The position numbers and the translations under genes are program-made. Below the pieces are notes generated by a model. It was not told the origin of the DNA and ran no database searches. It saw only the letters and a list, made by a program, of their open reading frames with translations. A stretch of 14,891 nt of DNA from Dehalococcoidia bacterium SM23_28_2 (GTDB lineage Bacteria > Chloroflexota > Dehalococcoidia > SM23-28-2): NCBI GenBank assembly GCA_001303545.1, contig LJUA01000027.1:1-14891 (forward strand), given 5' to 3'. This document shows, piece after piece, positions 1-7,419 of the stretch. How positions within the stretch are numbered: the stretch's first letter is position 1; each line of letters begins with the position of its first letter.

Positions 1-1110
1 CTTCACCCGGTCGATCTCGGAGGAACTGGAGACGATTCTCACCGGCCCCACCGCGGCGCCCGGGCTGGCCGCTGAGCCGCTGACAAGCACTGGCGCCGTC
101 TCCTTCTCCGCCACCCCTTCTTCCTCCGTCTCGGAGACGGCCAGAGCGGTCACCGGCCGCGTCTGGAGGATGTACAGCTCTTTCCCTTCCTCCGCCCACT
201 CGATGTCCTGCGGGAAGCCGTAGTGCTCCTCCACTCGCTTGCCGATGGCCGCCAGAGCGATGATCTGATCATCGCTCAGCTTTCGCTGCTCGCACAGATT
301 GTCAGGGACAGGCTGCCAGATGTTGGTCTCACCATCGCCGCCTGCCTCCGGATTCCTGACAAGCTGGCGATCCTGCTTCACCACTCGCTTTTCCAGGATG
401 CGCAGGCTTTCCTTGTCCAGCACGTACAGGTCGGGCGTGATCTCGCCCGAGACTATGGCCTCACCCAAGCCGAAGACGGCCTCGATGGCGATCTTGGAGC
501 GATCGCCGGTGACCGGCTCCAGGGTGAACATGACCCCTGAGCGGGCTGATTGCACCATGCGCTGCACAGGAACGGCAATGGCGACTTCCATGTGCTCGAA
601 CCCCTTGTCGGCTCGATAGAAGATAGCGCGAGCCTCGAACAGGGAGGCCCAACAGGCACGCACGGCCTCCACCACCTCATCCTCACCCACCACGTTCAAG
701 AAGGTGGCCTGCTGGCCAGCGAAGGAGGCCTCGCTGAGGTCCTCGGCGGTCGCCGAGCTGCGTACAGCTACCGGGCCGCCGCCCAACTGGCGATAGGCAT
801 CCTTGATCTCAGCGGCGATATCCTGAGGCACAGGGGTGCTGCGTATGATGGATTTTATCTCTTCGGAGACTTTCTGGAGACGAGCGCTGTCATCATAGTC
901 TAGAGGCGAAAGGAGTTTCTGGATTGTTGGACGAAGGCCAGCTTGCTCAATGAACCGACTATAGGTCTGAGCGCTGACAATGAACCCCGGGGGGACCGGT
1001 ATCTGGGCTTGGGTCATCTCCCCCAGGTTGGCTCCCTTTCCACCCGCCAGAGGCGTGTCCCCTCGGCCAATCTCTGTGAACCATAACACCGCTCGCTCGC
1101 CAGCCGTCAT
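1..1110 (-). CDS. ppsA: Phosphoenolpyruvate synthase (pyruvate, water dikinase), N-terminal 370 residues; 3' end outside window
   Basis: The enzyme converts pyruvate, ATP and water to PEP, AMP and phosphate in the cytoplasm for gluconeogenesis. The frame is open from an ATG at 1110 to the window edge, giving 370 residues of a protein usually near 760-880. Visible family motifs are GGKGANLGEM and VPPGFIV near the N-terminus (ATP-grasp-type PEP/pyruvate-binding domain), AVRSSATAEDLSEASFAGQQ, SGVMFTLEPVTGD, and PQDIEWA followed by LYILQTRPVT, which closes the nucleotide-binding domain. The last residues, SGSAASPGAAVGPV, open the swivelling phosphohistidine domain; its catalytic His lies beyond the window. 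The start is fixed by AAGGAGG at 1126-1120, nine bases ahead. A strong promoter with an inverted repeat lies upstream. A PEP-utilising relative such as rifampin phosphotransferase is less likely, given the close PpsA-like motifs. Confidence 0.93.
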   Translation of the reverse strand, partial: MTAGERAVLWFTEIGRGDTPLAGGKGANLGEMTQAQIPVPPGFIVSAQTYSRFIEQAGLRPTIQKLLSPLDYDDSARLQKVSEEIKSIIRSTPVPQDIAAEIKDAYRQLGGGPVAVRSSATAEDLSEASFAGQQATFLNVVGEDEVVEAVRACWASLFEARAIFYRADKGFEHMEVAIAVPVQRMVQSARSGVMFTLEPVTGDRSKIAIEAVFGLGEAIVSGEITPDLYVLDKESLRILEKRVVKQDRQLVRNPEAGGDGETNIWQPVPDNLCEQRKLSDDQIIALAAIGKRVEEHYGFPQDIEWAEEGKELYILQTRPVTALAVSETEEEGVAEKETAPVLVSGSAASPGAAVGPVRIVSSSSEIDRVK

Positions 1111-1154
1111 CTTAGTTCTCCTCCTTGCGACTATGGACCGTATCCTTACCAGTC

Positions 1155-1187
1155 GAGGAGCCGCCGCTTATTATAGCATGGCTCCTC
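1155..1187. promoter_or_regulatory. Inverted repeat overlapping the ppsA promoter, probable operator
   Basis: A perfect inverted repeat has 8-base arms GAGGAGCC (1155-1162) and GGCTCCTC (1180-1187) around a 17-base spacer. One arm lies in the -35/-10 spacer and the other falls at the predicted transcription start, so the -10 box sits between them. A transcript from this promoter would contain at most one arm, so a DNA operator fits better than an RNA hairpin for ppsA's own message. A read-through glmS transcript could still fold it. Another GGAGCC copy occurs at 1246-1251. The binding protein is unknown. Confidence 0.5.
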
Positions 1188-1197
1188 AGCCTGTCCA
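1170..1197 (-). promoter_or_regulatory. Sigma-70-type promoter of ppsA
   Basis: On the minus strand, TGGACA (1197-1192) and a perfect TATAAT (1175-1170) are separated by 16 bases. The -35 box matches consensus at five of six positions. Transcription should begin near 1163, giving a leader of about 53 bases before the ATG at 1110. It is the best-matching -10/-35 pair in the 192-base gap between glmS and ppsA, so ppsA is probably transcribed separately from glmS. Confidence 0.75.
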
Positions 1198-1302
1198 CAG
1201 ACGATTCAGAATGTTCCATAGCTTCGTATCCGATAGACGATCGGGGGAGCCTTTTGTTACTCTTCCAGTCACCTAAATTCGGCGGCAGTCGCGCTCCAGC
1301 GC

Positions 1303-3150
1303 TTACTCTACGGTGACCGTCTTGGCCAGGTTGCGCGGCTGATCCACATCACAGCCGCGGCGAACGGCAATGTGATAGGCGAAGAACTGAAGGGGGATAG
1401 CAGCCAGGATGGGCATGAGGAAGGATGAAGCCTGAGGCAGGTGAATAACGTGATCGGCCTTCCTGGCTAACTCTTCATCCCCCTCGCTGGCGATGGCGAT
1501 GACCGTGCCATCGCGCGCCTTGACCTGCTCGATGTTGCTGATGATCTTGTCATGGAGCTCGCCCCGCGTGGCGATAGCCACCACCGGCATCTCCTCATCG
1601 ATGAGGGCAATGGGCCCGTGTTTCATTTCTCCCGCCGGATAGCCCTCAGCGTGGATGTAGCTGACCTCCTTGAGCTTGAGGGCGCCTTCCATCGCTATCG
1701 GGAACTGAATCCCCCGCGCCAGGTAGAGGAAGTTGTTGTAGCGGAAGAAGCGGTGGGCTAGTCGCTCGTACTCCTCATCGCGCTGGGTTACTCGCCCCAC
1801 CAGCGAGGGCATGCGAGCCAAGGGAGCGATGAGGCTGCGCAGATGTGCTTCATCGTCAACAACGCCCCTCTCCTGGGCCAGGTAGCAGGCCAGTAGGTAA
1901 AGAGCGGTGATGGCGGCAGTGAAGGTCTTGGTGCTAGCGACACCCACCTCCAGTCCGCAACGGGTATATACGACCCCATCGGCGATGCGAGTGGCCTGGC
2001 TGCCAACCACGTTGCAGACGGTGATCTGAAGGGCCCCCTGACGACGGGCCTCGTCCATAGCCGCCAGAGTGTCCACCGTCTCCCCTGACTGCCCCAAAGA
2101 GATGACCAAAGTGTCCAGGCCCAGCAACGGCTTGCGATAGCGGAACTCCGAGGCATTGTCCACCTCAGCGGGGATACGCGCTATCTGCTCGATGTAGTGG
2201 CGGCCGACCATGGCCGCGTGCAGGCTGGTGCCCATTCCTACCAGCACAGCCCGCCGGATCTGTTTCAGCCTCCGCTTCGGGATCGCCACATTCTCCAGGG
2301 CTATCGCCGGCGGCTCGAATCGCACCCGTCCGCGGATGGTGTCCAGGATGGCCTCCGGCTGCTCGGCGATCTCCTTGAGCATGAAGTGCTTGTAGTTGCC
2401 TCTGGCCGCCGAAACGGGATCATAGGGCACAGTCTGATGCTCCTTGACCAGGATGGACCCGTCGGTCGACAGGTATGACACTCTGTCTGCTTTCACGGCA
2501 GCGATCTCGCCATCGGCCAAGAAGGCCACCCGCCGCGTGTGGGGCAGGAGAGCAGGCAGGTCGCTGGCCACGAACATCTCCCCTTGGCCGTAGCCCACCA
2601 CAACGCCGCCGGCATTGCCCACGCGAGCGGCCACCAGCTTATCGGGCTCGCTCAAGCTGAAGACCACCAAGGCGTGAGCCCCCTCCATCTCGCTTATGGC
2701 ACGGCCGACGGCCACCTCCAGGCTGCTTCCGTCCCGGAGGTGGTGCTCGATGAGGTGAGGAATGACCTCGGTGTCCGTCTCCGACAGGAACGTGTGACCC
2801 TGGTCGATCAGCCTCTGCTTGAGAGACAGGTAGTTCTCCACGATGCCGTTGTGGATGACCACCACTCGGCAGTGGCAGTCGTGGTGGGGATGAGCGTTGA
2901 TGTCGCTGGGACGGCCGTGGGTGGCCCAGCGAGTGTGGCCGATGCCCAGGAAGCTGCTGGGCCAGCGGCCGCGCAGGCTAGAGGCCAGGGTGGCCAGTTT
3001 GCCCACGCTCTTCTCGATACACAGTTCGCCATTCTCGGCGAGCACAGCCAGGCCAGCGCTGTCGTATCCGCGGTACTCCAGTCGCTGCAGCCCCTCAAGG
3101 AGGATGGGAACCGCCGGCCTGTTGCCCACGTAGCCTATGATGCCACACAC
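1303..3150 (-). CDS. glmS: Glutamine-fructose-6-phosphate aminotransferase (isomerizing)
   Basis: GlmS makes glucosamine-6-phosphate from fructose-6-phosphate and glutamine, the first committed step toward UDP-GlcNAc for the cell envelope. The 615 residues match the usual length. It begins MCGIIGYVG with the nucleophile Cys2, starting at GTG 3150; the conserved N-terminus decides the start, and GGGAGAG lies about ten bases upstream. The glutaminase domain (about 2-235) shows HTRWATHG (72-79), HNGIVENY (100-107) and SETDTEV. The first SIS domain (about 290-425) has GMGTS (305-309), GQSGET (353-358) and GVASTKTF. The second (about 460-605) has MEGALKLKEVSYIHAEGYPAGE and HGPIALI. The C-terminus DQPRNLAKTVTVE is typical. 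The usual SQSGET reads GQSGET, so the Ser equivalent to E. coli Ser347, a sugar-phosphate contact, is Gly. It has its own promoter. Confidence 0.97.
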   Translation of the reverse strand: MCGIIGYVGNRPAVPILLEGLQRLEYRGYDSAGLAVLAENGELCIEKSVGKLATLASSLRGRWPSSFLGIGHTRWATHGRPSDINAHPHHDCHCRVVVIHNGIVENYLSLKQRLIDQGHTFLSETDTEVIPHLIEHHLRDGSSLEVAVGRAISEMEGAHALVVFSLSEPDKLVAARVGNAGGVVVGYGQGEMFVASDLPALLPHTRRVAFLADGEIAAVKADRVSYLSTDGSILVKEHQTVPYDPVSAARGNYKHFMLKEIAEQPEAILDTIRGRVRFEPPAIALENVAIPKRRLKQIRRAVLVGMGTSLHAAMVGRHYIEQIARIPAEVDNASEFRYRKPLLGLDTLVISLGQSGETVDTLAAMDEARRQGALQITVCNVVGSQATRIADGVVYTRCGLEVGVASTKTFTAAITALYLLACYLAQERGVVDDEAHLRSLIAPLARMPSLVGRVTQRDEEYERLAHRFFRYNNFLYLARGIQFPIAMEGALKLKEVSYIHAEGYPAGEMKHGPIALIDEEMPVVAIATRGELHDKIISNIEQVKARDGTVIAIASEGDEELARKADHVIHLPQASSFLMPILAAIPLQFFAYHIAVRRGCDVDQPRNLAKTVTVE

Positions 3151-3188
3151 GGCGTCAGTCTCTCCCGGATCGGGCCCATCGAGAACTA

Positions 3189-3194
3189 ATTATA
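3189..3194 (-). promoter_or_regulatory. Probable -10 element of the glmS promoter
   Basis: A perfect TATAAT on the minus strand (3194-3189) lies in an AT-rich stretch (about 3186-3245) between ispH and glmS. Transcription would begin near 3182, leaving a leader of about 32 bases before the GTG. No good -35 hexamer is seen at 16-18 bases, so the promoter is plausible but not complete. An overlapping TATACT lies seven bases upstream. The leader is too short for a glmS ribozyme. Confidence 0.45.
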
Positions 3195-3259
3195 GAGTAT
3201 AACGACAAAATAAGGAATCGGGACAAACAGGGAGGGCGAATTTTCTCGAGCGAAGGCCA

Positions 3260-4120
3260 TCACTTTGGGGCCATCTTCCGTATGCGGCGGACCACTTCTT
3301 CCACTGCCCAGTCGGGAGTGGAAGCGCCCGCTGCTATGCCCACTCGCTTTCGCCCAGCCAGCCACTGTTCTTCCAGCTCGGCTGCCGTCTCGATGTGGTG
3401 GGTCTCCGCGCCTACTTCGCGGCAGGCCTCCGCCAGATGGCGGCTGTTGGCGCTATTGTGGCCGCCGATCACCAGCATCAGGTCCACCTCCTGCGCCAGC
3501 TCGCGTGCTGCCGCCTGCTGGCTGGCGGTGACATTGCACAGCGTATTGATCACGCGCAGTTCGCTGATCTGGCCCAGGTGCTCCTGCAGGAGACGACCGA
3601 CAAAGGCAGCGAAGCGGACGGGGCTCTGGGTGGTCTGAGGGATGATGGCCACCCGCGATAGGAGTTCCGGCGACAGGGAAGGGACATCCCCTTCAGCCAG
3701 AGCGATACCTTTTCCCTTAGCCCAACTCAGGACCCCCTTCACCTCGCGATGATCGGCGTCACCGTAAACGATGACAGTGAATCCGTCCTCGGCCATCTTC
3801 TCGGCCCAGCGCTGCGAGCGGGTCACTATAGGACAGGTGGTATCGATAATCTCCAACTTCTTGGCCTTCACTTCCTCCAGCACCTTCGGCCCCACTCCGT
3901 GGGCGGTGATGGCCAACGGGACCCCGCTTACGCCATCGATGCTGCTGGTCACCTGAACGCCCTTCTCCGCCAGGGCAGCAACCACCTGGGGATTGTGCAC
4001 GATGGGCCCCAGGCTTAGTATCGGGCCCCGCTCCTCGGTGGCCTTCTCCACCAGGTCGATGGCCCGTCGCACACCCCAGCAGAACCCCATCTCCCTCGCT
4101 AGCAGGATCTCCACAGTCAC
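3260..4120 (-). CDS. ispH: 4-hydroxy-3-methylbut-2-enyl diphosphate reductase
   Basis: IspH (LytB) is the iron-sulfur enzyme that reduces HMBPP to isopentenyl and dimethylallyl diphosphate, the last step of the MEP isoprenoid pathway. The 286 residues are normal for the family. The three cluster-ligand cysteines are in GFCWGVRRA (Cys14), DTTCPIV (Cys96) and NTLCNVT (Cys195). Substrate-pocket residues are seen in GPIVHNPQVV (His42), AHGVGP (His74) and DADHREVKG (His124 and Glu126), with the later motif GGHNSANS. It starts at GTG 4120, nine bases after the plsC stop, with only a weak ribosome site, so it is probably translated as part of the cmk-plsC-ispH message. The segment after Cys195 reads TASQQA where many homologues have T..RQ, a minor variation. 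Presence of this gene implies the MEP rather than the mevalonate route. Confidence 0.96.
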   Translation of the reverse strand: MTVEILLAREMGFCWGVRRAIDLVEKATEERGPILSLGPIVHNPQVVAALAEKGVQVTSSIDGVSGVPLAITAHGVGPKVLEEVKAKKLEIIDTTCPIVTRSQRWAEKMAEDGFTVIVYGDADHREVKGVLSWAKGKGIALAEGDVPSLSPELLSRVAIIPQTTQSPVRFAAFVGRLLQEHLGQISELRVINTLCNVTASQQAAARELAQEVDLMLVIGGHNSANSRHLAEACREVGAETHHIETAAELEEQWLAGRKRVGIAAGASTPDWAVEEVVRRIRKMAPK

Positions 4121-4129
4121 ATCCGTTCT

Positions 4130-4819
4130 CTAGGTCAGCCCAATGCCCTCGGCTTGCTCTTTCGATTGGCCGGCTACCATCTCAGCGTAGACGCCCCGAT
4201 ACCCCTCCGGGAGGAGCAGGGCGATCTCCTTCATGATCCGCTCGGTACACTCCTCGACCAGTTCTGTGTTGAGGCGACCCTTGGGCAACTCAAAAGGCTT
4301 GCCAAATGCCACGCGCACTCGCGTCCGGCGGAACAGAGAATGAGGCACGCCCACACCTGCGGTTCCGCTGACGCCTACCGGCACGATGGGCGCACCGGTA
4401 CGAATGGCTATGATCGCTGTGCCTGGCTGTCCCTTGCCCAGGCCCGGCTTCCCGCTGCGCGTGCCCTCGGGGAACATGCCCAGCACGTGGTTCTGCCGGA
4501 GAACCTTCTCCGCTCTACGGAGGGCCGCCATATCGGCCTCGAATCGCCGCACCGGAATGAATCCAGCCAGGCTGTACAGAGGCCCGATGACGGGCGTCTT
4601 CCACAGCTCGATCTTGCCCATATAGACGATGCGCCTGGGCACCAGGACGGCCAGGGCCGGCGGGTCGAGCATGCTCACATGGTTGGAGGCCAGGATGACA
4701 GGGCCCTGCCGCGGCACGTTCTCCAGCCCCACTACCTGCTTGCGCGTCCATATGAGCAGGATGATACGGAACACCAGCTTGGCGAACTGGTAGAAGAGAG
4801 CGATCGCCACCCTTCTCAC
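4130..4819 (-). CDS. plsC: 1-acyl-sn-glycerol-3-phosphate acyltransferase
   Basis: The product should acylate lysophosphatidate to phosphatidate, the central phospholipid precursor, at the inner membrane face. The 229 residues show the acyltransferase signature: NHVSMLD (46-52, the NHxxxxD catalytic pair His47 and Asp52), the PVRR region near 89-92, FPEGTRS (116-122) and VPVGVSG (146-152). A hydrophobic N-terminal segment (about 5-24) can anchor it to the membrane. The start is GTG 4819, whose GTGA overlaps the cmk stop by four bases; GGAGGGCAG sits just upstream inside cmk. This points to translational coupling. cmk-plsC-ispH is a recurring order in several bacterial phyla. Acyl-donor preference cannot be read from the sequence. 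Confidence 0.93.
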   Translation of the reverse strand: MRRVAIALFYQFAKLVFRIILLIWTRKQVVGLENVPRQGPVILASNHVSMLDPPALAVLVPRRIVYMGKIELWKTPVIGPLYSLAGFIPVRRFEADMAALRRAEKVLRQNHVLGMFPEGTRSGKPGLGKGQPGTAIIAIRTGAPIVPVGVSGTAGVGVPHSLFRRTRVRVAFGKPFELPKGRLNTELVEECTERIMKEIALLLPEGYRGVYAEMVAGQSKEQAEGIGLT

Positions 4820-5565
4820 GACCTGCCCTCCACCAGGGCTACTATCTTCTCCACCACCTGGGCCTGATCCAGGCCGTCGGTGTTGATGACGATGGCGTCA
4901 TCAGCGGCCCTCAAGGGCGAAGCCTCCCTGCCCGAATCGATGGCATCGCGCTGCAGTATCTCTTCCCGAATGTGGCTCTGGGAGGAAGACATCCCCAGCT
5001 CGGCCATCTGGGCCTGCCGCCGTCGCGCCCGCTCCGCTGGGGAAGCGTCCAGATAGACCTTCAGGTCGGCATCCGGCAGGACGGCCGTGCCGATGTCGCG
5101 GCCGGCCATCACCACCCTCTGCCGACCGGCCAGCCTCTGCTGAAGGGCGACCAGGACCTCCCGCACCTGGGGCGCTCGCGACACCAGGGATACTGCCGCC
5201 TCCACCTCCGGCCGTCGCAGGGTAGCGGTCAGGTCTTCCCCATCGACCCAGATGGTGCAGCGCTCGCCGGATCCAGCGGCCGGCGGGCCCAGTTCCATAT
5301 CCACCTCGGCAGCCAGTCGGCCCAGGCCCGCCTCGTCCTCAAGATGTACTCCCCGCTGGAGGGCCAGCCAGGCCAGGGCACGATACATGGCGCCGGTGTC
5401 CAGGAAGAGGTACCCGAGCCTTTCCGCCACCAGATAGCCTACGCTGCTCTTGCCCGAGGCGCTGGGGCCATCGATGGCGATCGTGCGGGGAAGCTTCTCC
5501 TTCCGCCCGCCTGCCGCTACCTTCCGGCGCTGGCCGATTGGGCCCCGCTGACCTGCCTCCTTCAC
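4816..5565 (-). CDS. cmk: Cytidylate kinase, with unusual N-terminal extension
   Basis: Cmk phosphorylates CMP and dCMP with ATP for nucleotide and phospholipid-precursor supply. The P-loop GPSASGKS (33-40) follows the typical TIAIDG strand. DTGAMYRA (56-63), the insert domain (about 75-150), GRDIGTAVLPDAD and RRRQAQMAE of the lid are all typical. Family members normally begin one or two residues before the TIAIDG strand; here about 27 extra basic and polar residues precede it. GTG 5565 is the only ATG, GTG or TTG between the in-frame upstream TAA and the P-loop, so the extension is probably real unless a non-standard start is used. The ribosome site before the GTG is poor, while AAGGAGG occurs just after it. 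The gene lies 23 bases after the surface-protein stop and overlaps plsC by four bases. Confidence 0.93.
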   Translation of the reverse strand: MKEAGQRGPIGQRRKVAAGGRKEKLPRTIAIDGPSASGKSSVGYLVAERLGYLFLDTGAMYRALAWLALQRGVHLEDEAGLGRLAAEVDMELGPPAAGSGERCTIWVDGEDLTATLRRPEVEAAVSLVSRAPQVREVLVALQQRLAGRQRVVMAGRDIGTAVLPDADLKVYLDASPAERARRRQAQMAELGMSSSQSHIREEILQRDAIDSGREASPLRAADDAIVINTDGLDQAQVVEKIVALVEGRS

Positions 5566-5588
5566 GCCTATAGATTACCCTAAATCCT

Positions 5589-7325
5589 CTAGGGAGGGCG
5601 AGCCCTGTGCTGCCATCTTCGCCAGACAAAGAAGGCCGCAGCTACGCCAAGAGCGGCTGGCGTCGCTGCCGTTAAGGCCAGCGCAACGGGCGAGAGGCCA
5701 TCGCCTTCCTCGCGCGCTCCGGCGAGGTTCTGTCCTCCCTGGACGGACTGGGCACCCTTCCTCTCCCTGTACAGGACAACAGGTGTGCGCGCAGGTCTCG
5801 AATCGGCGTTCGCGTCCCCCTGCGAATGTCCGTCCGAATTGGAGAGGATGGCCTCTGAGTCGGTCCCTGCGGCACCCACCAATGTGGACGACGGACGCGA
5901 GGCGGTTGGCGTCGGCGGTGGCTGGGGCTCCTCGGACGGCGGCGCGGGCTTTACCGCCGGCGGTGCGGCGCCTTGGCTCTCGCCGGGAGTAGACGAGGGA
6001 GCAGTCTGTGCGGGCTCGGGAGGCGTCGCCGTCTCCTTGGGAGGGGGAGACGGCACAGGCGTCTGGGTAGGCGGCGGCATAGTCGTCTCCACGAAAGAGA
6101 TGTCATCGAAGTAGACTTCTCCTTTGCTCTCCGAGACGGGGTCGAGCATCAGGCGCACCTTGGCGCTGGCAGCTTCCACGGGAGCCAACACCGGATCGGT
6201 TGTGAGAAAACGAAAGTGGGAAGAGTCATCGGCTAGGCTTGTCGTGGAATCGACGATGTCGATGGCTCTGCCGCTTCCATCAGGGCTGGCATACCACGAG
6301 ACGCGCAGATAGGCCGCCTCCACGTTGACATCGTCCTTCAGGGCATAGCCGCTGAGGACGTAGGCCTGGCCACCTCGCACGGTCACCGTCTGGAAGACCC
6401 ATTTGGTGGATGTCGTTCGGCTGGTGAACGCGGCAGCATACTGACCCTCCCGGCTGACGACGGAGCTCCGCCCCAATTCGCCGCCGTACTTCCGCCAGCC
6501 GAAAGGCTTGCCCTCGTCATCCGCCTCCTCAAAACCGCCGTTCACCAGCCCACCGACCACGGTCGAGGCGGAGGGCGAAGCCGTGGGAGCGGATGGAACC
6601 TCCGTCACGGTGGGGACGGCAGTAGGCGTAGGGCTAGGCGTGGGGGTAGCTGTAGGCGAGGGGCCAGCAGTGGGCGAAGAAGAGACGGTGGGCGATGGAC
6701 CAACGGTGGACGACGGCGTCGGTGAAGGGCTGGGAGTAGGTGAGGGCATCAGCGAAGGCGAGGGGGTGGGCGTTGGAGCAGGTGGACCTGTGAAGCTGAA
6801 GTTGTCTAGATAGACGGTGGTGTTTCTTTCCTCAACTACGATGGCGACGCGAGCTGACCGGCTACCCCCAGGCGCTGCACCAACCTCAAGAGCGAGCGAT
6901 TGCCAGGAGAGAGGCGGTTCGAGGATGACAGCATCCGGCATGTCATCGATACGAACTGGCCCCCCGGAGCACTCCGGTCGGTCATGCCAGCGTATGCGAA
7001 GGAAGGCGGAGGCCGGTGGCGTTTCGCTGGCAGCCGCGGCATCGCCCTGAAACACGTATGCGTTGCCCTCCCAGGCCGAGACGCATTGCCCAACGTCGTG
7101 GTAGGCGCTATCGTCGGTAGCGAAGACTCCGCCGGAAGAGCCGTCTCGGCCAAAGCCGTCCTCCGCCCGCAATTCCCCTCCACCAGCCGTCCATGGAGCA
7201 GTGCCGTCCTCAAACCCCCGGTTGGCGAGGAGTTCGTCACCCCGAGCGGAGGGCGCCTGGAGAAGCAGCGCCGATAGGGTCGCTGCCAGGAGCCAGGCAA
7301 GCGCCCAAGCCTTCCATCGTCCCAT
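5589..7325 (-). CDS. Surface-anchored protein with two CBM4/9-like (galactose-binding-fold) modules and Pro/Thr/Ser-rich linkers
   Basis: The 578 residues form a clear exported architecture. A signal peptide (about 1-29) has basic residues, a Leu/Ala core and an APSARG-type cleavage region. Module 1 (about 31-179) and module 2 (about 257-413) each start with a LxNxGFE motif and end with (V)YxDx(I/F)SF, the pattern of CBM4/9-like jelly rolls. A TPTPSP-type linker joins them (180-256). A longer Pro/Thr/Ser-rich stalk (414-545) leads to one membrane helix (about 546-567) and a basic cytoplasmic tail, RRWQHRARPP. Module 1 has two cysteines (81, 119) that could pair. No catalytic domain is visible, so it may bind glycans or act structurally; its ligand is unknown. 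ATG 7325 is preceded by AAGGGCAG and a promoter. It sits 23 bases ahead of cmk, apparently in the same transcript. Confidence 0.88.
   Translation of the reverse strand: MGRWKAWALAWLLAATLSALLLQAPSARGDELLANRGFEDGTAPWTAGGGELRAEDGFGRDGSSGGVFATDDSAYHDVGQCVSAWEGNAYVFQGDAAAASETPPASAFLRIRWHDRPECSGGPVRIDDMPDAVILEPPLSWQSLALEVGAAPGGSRSARVAIVVEERNTTVYLDNFSFTGPPAPTPTPSPSLMPSPTPSPSPTPSSTVGPSPTVSSSPTAGPSPTATPTPSPTPTAVPTVTEVPSAPTASPSASTVVGGLVNGGFEEADDEGKPFGWRKYGGELGRSSVVSREGQYAAAFTSRTTSTKWVFQTVTVRGGQAYVLSGYALKDDVNVEAAYLRVSWYASPDGSGRAIDIVDSTTSLADDSSHFRFLTTDPVLAPVEAASAKVRLMLDPVSESKGEVYFDDISFVETTMPPPTQTPVPSPPPKETATPPEPAQTAPSSTPGESQGAAPPAVKPAPPSEEPQPPPTPTASRPSSTLVGAAGTDSEAILSNSDGHSQGDANADSRPARTPVVLYRERKGAQSVQGGQNLAGAREEGDGLSPVALALTAATPAALGVAAAFFVWRRWQHRARPP
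6570..6779 (-). repeat. Low-complexity coding repeat for the TPTPSP-type linker
   Basis: This part of the surface-protein gene encodes about 70 residues made almost only of Pro, Thr, Ser, Ala and Val in short PT/PS periods. At DNA level it is a degenerate hexamer-like array of GGTGTAGG- and GGCGAAGG-type units on the plus strand. Such arrays can change length by slippage; an in-frame change would alter only linker length. Confidence 0.75.
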
Positions 7326-7369
7326 TGTGGGGCTGCCCTTGAATTCGCTACCGCACGCAGAGCAGCCCT

Positions 7370-7398
7370 ATTCTTAGCGGAGCACGAGATAATGTCAA
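7370..7398 (-). promoter_or_regulatory. Sigma-70-type promoter of the surface protein-cmk-plsC-ispH unit
   Basis: On the minus strand a perfect TTGACA (7398-7393) is followed after 17 bases by AAGAAT (7375-7370), which matches four of six -10 positions. It lies in the 94-base gap after the nicotinate phosphoribosyltransferase stop, giving a leader of about 38 bases before the ATG at 7325. Since the next four genes are separated by at most 23 bases or overlap, it probably drives the whole run down to ispH. Confidence 0.65.
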
Positions 7399-7419
7399 TA
7401 GCTAAAGCTAATGATGCCC

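Noticed and set aside
1230..1244. Hairpin CCGAT-N5-ATCGG as a glmS terminator
   Set aside because: The stem has five pairs and no U-run follows on the minus strand, so it does not qualify as an intrinsic terminator.
3151..3259. glmS ribozyme-riboswitch in the glmS leader
   Set aside because: The gap is only 109 bases, the predicted leader is about 32 bases, and no ribozyme-like core was seen.
6508..6813. Plus-strand Gly/Val-rich open frame
   Set aside because: It is the antisense of the TPTPSP linker repeat and has no support of its own.
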